From Bacillus sp. SD075 (GTDB lineage: Bacteria; Bacillota; Bacilli; Bacillales; DSM-1321), in NCBI RefSeq assembly GCF_017355165.1, contig NZ_JADILK010000010.1, positions 62,001-126,000 on the forward strand: DNA of 64,000 nt. The letters run 5' to 3'. The notes under the pieces are model-generated. The model was not told where the DNA came from. It ran no database searches and saw only the letters and a list, made by a program, of their open reading frames with translations. Below are positions 59,434-64,000 of this stretch, one piece after another; position 1 is the first letter of the stretch; each line of letters opens with the position of its first letter. The position numbers and the translations under genes are program-made.

Positions 59434-60744
59434 ATGAAAACAATATATGTGAATGCTACCTTTTTTACGATGGACAAGGAAAATCAAATCTTTGAAAACG
59501 GCATGATGATTATACAAGACCATACCATATCCTACATTGGCGAGCATGTTGAAGAACAATTGGCAGATGCTGATCAAGTGGTCAACCTTGGCGGGAAATG
59601 GATTATGCCTGGCCTTGTGAATGCCCATTCGCATATTGTCATGACCCTTTTACGCGGTATCGGGGACGATATGCTGCTGAAGCCATGGCTTGAAACGAAA
59701 ATATGGCCGATTGAAAGCCAGTTTACAACGGAAATCGCCTCTGTAAGCTCTCAGCTTGGCATTATGGAAATGATGAAATCAGGAACCACGACATTTTCGG
59801 ATATGTTTAATCCTAATGGAATAGATGCGGGTGCTGTCATGGAGACGATAGGCGAAACAGGAATGCGCGGTGCCTTTTCCTACACGATTTTCAGCTTGGG
59901 TACGGAGAAAGACCAAAAAGCGAATCTCATGGGGGCTGAGCAGTTTTCAAAAAACTATAAAGTGTTTGCCGATGGCCGCCTGACAACCATGGTCGCACCA
60001 CATAGCCCATATGCCTGCACCCCTGAAGCGATTATGGAAAGTGCACGGATTGCAAGAGAGAATGATTTGATGGTGCACATTCACGTATCGGAAACGGACT
60101 TTGAAATCCTCGACATCGAAAAACGTTACGGATCCCGTCCTGTCGAGCACCTTCGCCGTCTAGGGCTGTTCGATCAGCCCACCGTGATGGCACATGGTGT
60201 CGTCCTCAATGATGAAGAACGGGCGATACTAAAACAGCATGATGTTCGGGTTGCCCATAATCCAATCAGCAACCTGAAGCTCGGATCGGGAATAGCCGAT
60301 GTCGTCAGCCTTCTTGATGCAGGCATTAAAGTGGGGGTAGCAACAGATGGCGTCGCCTCCAATAACAACTTCGATATGTTCGAAGAAATGAGGACAGCTG
60401 CATTACTGCAAAAAGGAATCTATAAGGATGCCACTAAATTCCCTGCCCAAACAGCACTCGCCATGGCCACAAGAATGGGGGCCGAAGCGATTGGCATGGC
60501 CCATACAGGTTCACTGGAAGTTGGTAAAAAAGCAGATTTCATCACCATTTACCCATATAATAAGGAACATCTGCAGCCATTGAGTGAAGCCTATTCGCAC
60601 CTGCTTTATGCTGCACGCGGAAATGATGTATGTGATGTATGCATTGATGGCAAAATGGTCGTGAAAGATGGCCGCTGCTTAACGATCGATGAAGAAAAAG
60701 TAATCGCTGAAACGAATCGTCTGCAAGGTACCCTATCGCGCTAA
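59434..60744 (+). CDS. mtaD: 5'-methylthioadenosine / S-adenosylhomocysteine deaminase (MtaD-type amidohydrolase)
   Basis: A 436-aa amidohydrolase. Metal motif NAHSHIVMTLLRGIGDD (His65, His67), MFNPNGIDAG, HPHIH-like LMVHIHVSET (about 205-214), GVVLNDEERAILKQHDVRVAHNPISNLKLGSGIA and VGVATDGVASNNNFDMFEEM (Asp about 301). These match MtaD, which deaminates MTA/SAH or related purine nucleosides. TGGAGGAAATACTT fixes ATG 59434. Monocistronic, with a strong terminator. The related guanine and N-ethylammeline deaminases cannot be excluded. Confidence 0.88.
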   Translation: MKTIYVNATFFTMDKENQIFENGMMIIQDHTISYIGEHVEEQLADADQVVNLGGKWIMPGLVNAHSHIVMTLLRGIGDDMLLKPWLETKIWPIESQFTTEIASVSSQLGIMEMMKSGTTTFSDMFNPNGIDAGAVMETIGETGMRGAFSYTIFSLGTEKDQKANLMGAEQFSKNYKVFADGRLTTMVAPHSPYACTPEAIMESARIARENDLMVHIHVSETDFEILDIEKRYGSRPVEHLRRLGLFDQPTVMAHGVVLNDEERAILKQHDVRVAHNPISNLKLGSGIADVVSLLDAGIKVGVATDGVASNNNFDMFEEMRTAALLQKGIYKDATKFPAQTALAMATRMGAEAIGMAHTGSLEVGKKADFITIYPYNKEHLQPLSEAYSHLLYAARGNDVCDVCIDGKMVVKDGRCLTIDEEKVIAETNRLQGTLSR

Positions 60745-60776
60745 CCATGATGGGAAAACAAACGGATGCACAGAAG

Positions 60777-60808
60777 AAGGAGCTGCCCCATTTGCAGCTC
60801 CTTTTTTT
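60777..60808 (+). terminator. Terminator after mtaD
   Basis: AGGAGCTGC / GCAGCTCCT followed by seven T. Confidence 0.9.
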
Positions 60809-60983
60809 ATGGATTCAATGAAGGGGTGGAGGAAGAAGTAATCGATTTTGAGGACCATATTATTCTGTTTAAGCAAGGAATAAATCATATCGAATGGCAG
60901 TCAAAATGGAATTCCCGCTAGTATTGTGGAATAAATGGTTCTTAACACTTAAAAATCCTTCATGGGTTTAGTTTCTTGGAAAT

Positions 60984-61124
60984 ATGGAACAAACTAAGCC
61001 GGTTAAAAACGAAAAAATGCTGCTGACCGCAACTATTAACCAACGGGTAATCAGCAACAGCTGGAAAAAAATCTTGGACAGCATGGATCATGAATTTCAC
61101 CACCATATGAAAATCCATGGATAA
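60984..61124 (+). CDS. Candidate small protein, 46 aa
   Basis: ATG to TAA encodes 46 residues, MEQTKPVKNEKMLLTATINQ then RVISNSWKKILDSMDHEFHHHMKIHG, polar and partly helical with a His cluster. The ribosome site is weak (TTGGAAAT). No family was recognised. It lies in a 440-bp gap after mtaD. A second, 31-residue frame from GTG 60826 to 60921 is less convincing. Confidence 0.3.
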   Translation: MEQTKPVKNEKMLLTATINQRVISNSWKKILDSMDHEFHHHMKIHG

Positions 61125-61189
61125 AATGATACACTATTTTTCAATTGCGTTGCTTCGAGGGAAGCAGTTGAAAAAGGAGGACAAGATGA

Positions 61190-61606
61190 ATGGAAAATGA
61201 ATCTTCAGTGTTAAAGGAGCATTTGCTTCAGCTGGAGGAGAAATTGTTGAAATCTGAAGTTCGTACATCTCCTAAAGAGCTTTCATTATTATTGAAAGAT
61301 GATTTCTTTGAGTTCGGCAGTTCGGGTAACATATGGTCTAAAAACGATTTTTTGGGGCAAGAGGGAGCAGGAACGGTAAAGATGACACTAAGTCAATTTG
61401 ATATGCATCTATTGTCTGAGGATACCGTGTTAACCACGTACCGGATTTTTGATGAAGATAAAGTGGAACATACCCTTAGGAGTTCCATCTGGAAATATAC
61501 GAATGGAAGATGGCGAATGTTTTTCATCAAGGCACAAAAACGAAAGGTCCTCTTTAAGGCTATTTTTTATGAAAAAGAAAATAGTAAATATCATAAAAGA
61601 GCGTAA
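61190..61606 (+). CDS. DUF4440 (NTF2/SnoaL-like) domain-containing protein
   Basis: A 138-aa NTF2-fold protein matching DUF4440: LKEHLLQLEEKLLKSEVRTSPKELSLLLKDDFFEFGSSGNIWSKNDFL (about 8-55) and a C-terminal strand pair VLTTYRIF...RSSIWKYTNGRWRMFFIKAQ. AAGGAGG precedes the ATG. Often annotated as nuclear-transport-factor-2-like; no catalytic role is established for most members. The C-terminus runs close to a GNAT-type pseudogene. Confidence 0.83.
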   Translation: MENESSVLKEHLLQLEEKLLKSEVRTSPKELSLLLKDDFFEFGSSGNIWSKNDFLGQEGAGTVKMTLSQFDMHLLSEDTVLTTYRIFDEDKVEHTLRSSIWKYTNGRWRMFFIKAQKRKVLFKAIFYEKENSKYHKRA

Positions 61607-61665
61607 GTATAATGAGATTTTTTTGCTTGAAAACTATTTCGCAAAAATGATAGGGGCGGCTGAAG

Positions 61666-62110
61666 GTGATTTTTCGTACCATTGATACGGACAAAGGTAA
61701 AGATATTATCGTTAAATTCAGGAAAGGTTCCTATGTTGTAAGTTTTGGAGATGAGAATATATATCTGCAACGAATGAGAGAAAGGGTCCGCAAATTTCCG
61801 GATGCACAAGTGATCATTGAAAAGGTCCGAGAACCGATTGGACAAAAGGAACTTCAAATTCGGGAATATGAAGGAATCGAGATTGGCTATGTGAATCTTT
61901 TTTATCTTATGCCCGATTACCGCAGCAAAGGCCTTGGCAAGGAATTGGTTCGCTTCGCAGAAAACTTTTTCAGGCAATTTAATGTATCCGAATATCAATT
62001 AAGGGTTTCCTGATAATCAATGGGCGATTCGTTTATATATGAGTTCAGGCATGATGAAGATAAGCGAGGAAAATGAAAAATACCCTGTATGGAAAATGAG
62101 TAAATCATAA
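61666..62110 (+). pseudogene. GNAT family acetyltransferase, frameshifted
   Basis: From GTG 61666 the frame gives an N-terminal region and the GNAT acetyl-CoA motif VNLFYLMPDYRSKGLGKELVRFAENFF, but stops at 62013 right after LRVS. The next +2 frame continues the family motif without a gap: PDNQWAIRLYMSSGMMKISEENEKYPVWKMSK and a stop near 62110 (LRVSPxNxxAIRxY is the expected sequence). A 2-base loss (or 1-base gain) within TCCTGATAA explains it. The truncated product lacks the last strand of the fold. A sequencing error should be excluded. Confidence 0.7.
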
Positions 62111-62243
62111 TAAAATTATATTAATATAATTAAAAACCAACAATTCACTATATTATAAAAATATTTGGAGCGATGAAAAATAGGGTTGACTTTAGATGTA
62201 ATTGAATATATAGTGAAGGACATAATTAAATATAACGTTAATT

Positions 62244-62351
62244 CTTATCAAGAGATGTGGAGGGACTTGGCCCTATGATACCTCGGCAGCGGGTTTTTAC
62301 TTTTGTAAAAATACTGTGCTAATTCCAACGGACGAAAGTTTGAAAGATAAG
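62244..62351 (+). ncRNA. SAM-I riboswitch (S box)
   Basis: Matches the S-box consensus along its length: CTTATCAAGAGATGTGGAGG, GACTTGGCCCTATGATACC, CTCGGCAGCGGG, a variable hairpin, GTGCTAATTCCAACGG and a closing GAAAGATAAG. It lies upstream of metN, with an intrinsic terminator between them, so S-adenosylmethionine binding would stop transcription of the methionine importer. Confidence 0.95.
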
Positions 62352-62402
62352 AAGGAGCTTTTCTTAGATAATTAATTTAAGAGTTTACTCTTTTTTATGT
62401 CT

Positions 62403-62448
62403 AAAAGAGGCCTCTTCTGTCTGATGACGGAAGAGGCCTCTTTTGTTT
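62403..62448 (+). terminator. Expression-platform terminator of the SAM riboswitch
   Basis: AAAAGAGGCCTCTTCTGTC / GACGGAAGAGGCCTCTTTT, about 18-bp stem. A smaller AAGAG / CTCTTTTTT hairpin lies just before it. Confidence 0.85.
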
Positions 62449-62486
62449 ATTCAAAATGTATATGGTTATTTGGAAATGGGTGCAGT

Positions 62487-62524
62487 CACTCATGAGTTTC
62501 GAGCACTTACTCGTAAGTTTCGAG
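62487..62524. repeat. Tandem TTTCGAG motif
   Basis: CACTCATGAGTTTCGAG followed directly by CACTTACTCGTAAGTTTCGAG, two imperfect units between the riboswitch terminator and metN. A similar run of ATTCGTGAATT-type units lies at about 33895-33945. Confidence 0.5.
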
Positions 62525-62614
62525 AATAATTTAACCCTATCATTATGAGACTTTGCAAAGCTCTTCTCTCTGGATAATGAATTCGTACAACTAAACAGCA
62601 TGGGGGGAGATTGG

Positions 62615-63631
62615 ATGATTGAGTTTCAAAATGTTAAAAAGGTTTATCAAACAAAGAAACAGACTGTTGAGGCTTTGAAGGGCATTAATTTGACAGTGGA
62701 AAAGGGGGATATATTCGGTGTAGTCGGTTATAGCGGGGCTGGGAAGAGCACCTTGATCAGGTTGGTCAATTTGCTTGAACATCCTTCAGATGGTTCGGTG
62801 ATTGTTGGGGGCAAGGATTTAACCAAATTGAACCCGAAGGAATTACGGGCAGAAAAGAAAAAAATCGGGATGATCTTTCAGCATTTCAATTTACTGAATT
62901 CAAAAACCGTTTTTGATAATATAGCCATGCCGCTTGTTTTATCGGGGACTCCTAGCATTGAAATAAAAAAGCGGGTAGGCGAGCTGTTGGAATTCGTTGG
63001 CTTATCGAGCAAGGCAAAGAGTTATCCGGATCAATTATCCGGAGGTCAAAAGCAGCGGATCGGCATTGCGAGAGCATTGGCTACCAATCCATCGATCTTA
63101 TTGTGTGATGAAGCTACATCGGCATTGGATCCACAAACAACGAGTGCAGTTCTGCAGCTCTTAAAGAAAATTAATCAAGAATACAATATCACCATCCTGC
63201 TAATCACACATGAGATGTCTGTAATTAGGGAAATTTGCAATAAGGTAGCGGTCATGGAGGGCGGATGCGTCGTTGAACAAGGTTCGGTTTTCGATGTTTT
63301 TGCGAAGCCGCAAACGGATATTGCAAAAAACTTCGTGAGAACGGTCATACATGACGAGATTCCACAAAGTTTCCTAAAAAGCATAGGGTCCCATATACCG
63401 ATTATTTGGAAAATTAATTTTATTGGGACTACTTCCGGTACTCCTTTACTTTCAACCATCTCGAAGAAATATGATGTTCATTTAAGTGTCTTATCAGCCA
63501 ATATTTCTGAAATTCAGGAAACGCCTTTTGGGAATTTGATCATTGAAGTGACAGGGAACAAAAATGAGGTGGACAAGGCTTATCAATATATTAAAGATGA
63601 AGGGATTCTCGTCCAGGAGGTGCAAGTATAA
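62615..63631 (+). CDS. metN: Methionine ABC transporter ATP-binding protein
   Basis: A 338-aa MetN-type ATPase. Walker A GYSGAGKST (about 38-46), Q-loop FQHFNLLNSKTV, signature LSGGQKQRIGIARAL (about 140-154), Walker B ILLCDEATSALD and switch His in THEM. The C-terminal NIL (ACT-like) methionine-sensing domain spans about 260-338. GGGGGGAGATTGG fixes ATG 62615. Preceded by an S box and followed one base after its stop by the permease gene. Confidence 0.95.
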   Translation: MIEFQNVKKVYQTKKQTVEALKGINLTVEKGDIFGVVGYSGAGKSTLIRLVNLLEHPSDGSVIVGGKDLTKLNPKELRAEKKKIGMIFQHFNLLNSKTVFDNIAMPLVLSGTPSIEIKKRVGELLEFVGLSSKAKSYPDQLSGGQKQRIGIARALATNPSILLCDEATSALDPQTTSAVLQLLKKINQEYNITILLITHEMSVIREICNKVAVMEGGCVVEQGSVFDVFAKPQTDIAKNFVRTVIHDEIPQSFLKSIGSHIPIIWKINFIGTTSGTPLLSTISKKYDVHLSVLSANISEIQETPFGNLIIEVTGNKNEVDKAYQYIKDEGILVQEVQV

Positions 63632-64000
63632 ATGGGTAATACGCTTTGGGGAATGGAAATAACGGCAGAACAGCTGTTTACAGCTTTCGGTGACACACTT
63701 TATATGGTAGCCATCTCATTGGTATTTTCCGGATTGATTGGGCTTCCGCTCGGTATCCTGCTTGTCATTACAAGAAAGGGTCACATCCTGGAGAATAAAT
63801 GGATCTTTAATGTATTGAACCCGATCATCAATATATTACGGTCGGTCCCTTTCATCATTTTGCTTGTAGCAGTTATTCCGCTTACCAGAATGATTGTAGG
63901 CAGTGCAATCGGAATGAATGCGGCCATTGTTCCGCTTATCTTTTATGCGGCTCCTTATATTGCCCGGCTTGTGGAAAACTCCCTGTTGGAAGTGGACAAA
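63632..64000 (+). CDS. metI: Methionine ABC transporter permease (partial, runs off the window)
   Basis: ATG directly after the metN stop. The first 123 codons encode a MetI/MetP-type permease: LFTAFGDTLYMVAISLVFSGLIGLPLGILLVITRKG, NPIINILRSVPFIILLVAVIPLTRMIVGSAIG and the start of the EAA-type loop (APYIARLVENSLLEVDK). B. subtilis calls it metP. The binding protein MetQ is expected next, outside the window. A GGAGGTG site lies in the end of metN. Confidence 0.93.
   Translation, partial: MGNTLWGMEITAEQLFTAFGDTLYMVAISLVFSGLIGLPLGILLVITRKGHILENKWIFNVLNPIINILRSVPFIILLVAVIPLTRMIVGSAIGMNAAIVPLIFYAAPYIARLVENSLLEVDK

Noticed and set aside
59220-59477. 85-codon minus-strand frame between the MDR oxidoreductase and mtaD
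   Set aside because: Part is antisense to mtaD; the rest (YYQGPFPFTLGTYWKSSKVNASFNI) may be an old fragment but is not assignable.
60826-60921. 31-residue frame starting with GTG after the mtaD terminator
   Set aside because: Weak ribosome site, no promoter, no recognised sequence; listed only in passing under the neighbouring small-protein candidate.
1-64000. CRISPR array, prophage, tRNA or rRNA genes
   Set aside because: No regularly spaced repeats, phage structural genes or recognisable stable RNA genes were found on reading both strands by eye.

Overview
The window looks like chromosomal DNA of a low-GC, spore-forming-type Bacillaceae, probably Bacillus sensu lato and perhaps a Peribacillus-like species. 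That genus-level guess is inference. It rests on AGGAGG-type ribosome binding sites, sigma-A promoters, near-consensus CcpA cre sites, a Fur box, an S-box (SAM-I) riboswitch, lipoproteins with Bacillus-style lipoboxes and dispersed GC-rich intergenic repeats. No rRNA, tRNA, CRISPR or intact phage was seen.

Layout. 1-3.9 kb: an operon of DUF917 (S-methyl-thiohydantoin desulfurase family), DUF1177, AroM-family and M29/aminopeptidase-T-like genes, with the wreck of an EamA-type transporter inside it. 3.9-6.3 kb: nanE and a glucose-family PTS permease on the minus strand under a promoter carrying a perfect cre site. 6.5-13.6 kb: a DUF2294 gene, a structured leader with a terminator, then a purine-salvage-like operon (polyamine-type ABC importer, nucleoside hydrolase, adenine deaminase). 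13.6-17.3 kb: a 382-bp element with inverted ends, a type I toxin-like small membrane protein gene, and a MutS2-like ATPase behind a leader holding a tiny ORF and three successive terminators. 17.3-22.1 kb: a DMT exporter, two LysR regulators, an integrase relic, a homing-endonuclease-repeat small protein and a lipoprotein with a sigma-W-like promoter.

22.7-28 kb: an M20 amidohydrolase with a YfcC carrier; an ECF41 sigma factor next to its AhpD-like target, with a matching promoter; YbjQ and a small membrane protein. 28.9-33.4 kb: LytS/LytT-type two-component system beside cstA. 33.5-37.1 kb: DUF1540, O-methyltransferase and a small His-rich protein behind GTATAC palindromes, then a TetR/MFS efflux pair. 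37.9-42.8 kb: an ascorbate-family PTS operon with a recent tandem duplicate of the IIB gene, and a Cof-type phosphatase.

44-52.4 kb: a LacI-controlled catabolic cluster (SDR, cupin, alpha/beta hydrolase, HpcH/HpaI aldolase, double SnoaL protein, HisD-like dehydrogenase, MFS carrier) with two identical 20-bp operators; its substrate is unknown. 52.6-56.6 kb: a Fur-controlled siderophore ABC importer. 56.8-61.6 kb: an oxalate-decarboxylase-type bicupin with an altered lid loop, an MDR oxidoreductase, MtaD and a DUF4440 protein. 61.7-64 kb: a frameshifted GNAT acetyltransferase and a SAM-riboswitch-controlled methionine importer (metN, start of metI/metP) that runs off the window.

Most genes serve nutrient scavenging and its control. 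The regions most worth a second look are the small toxin-like RNA at 14.1 kb, the attenuator-like leader of the MutS2-like gene, and the LacI cluster.
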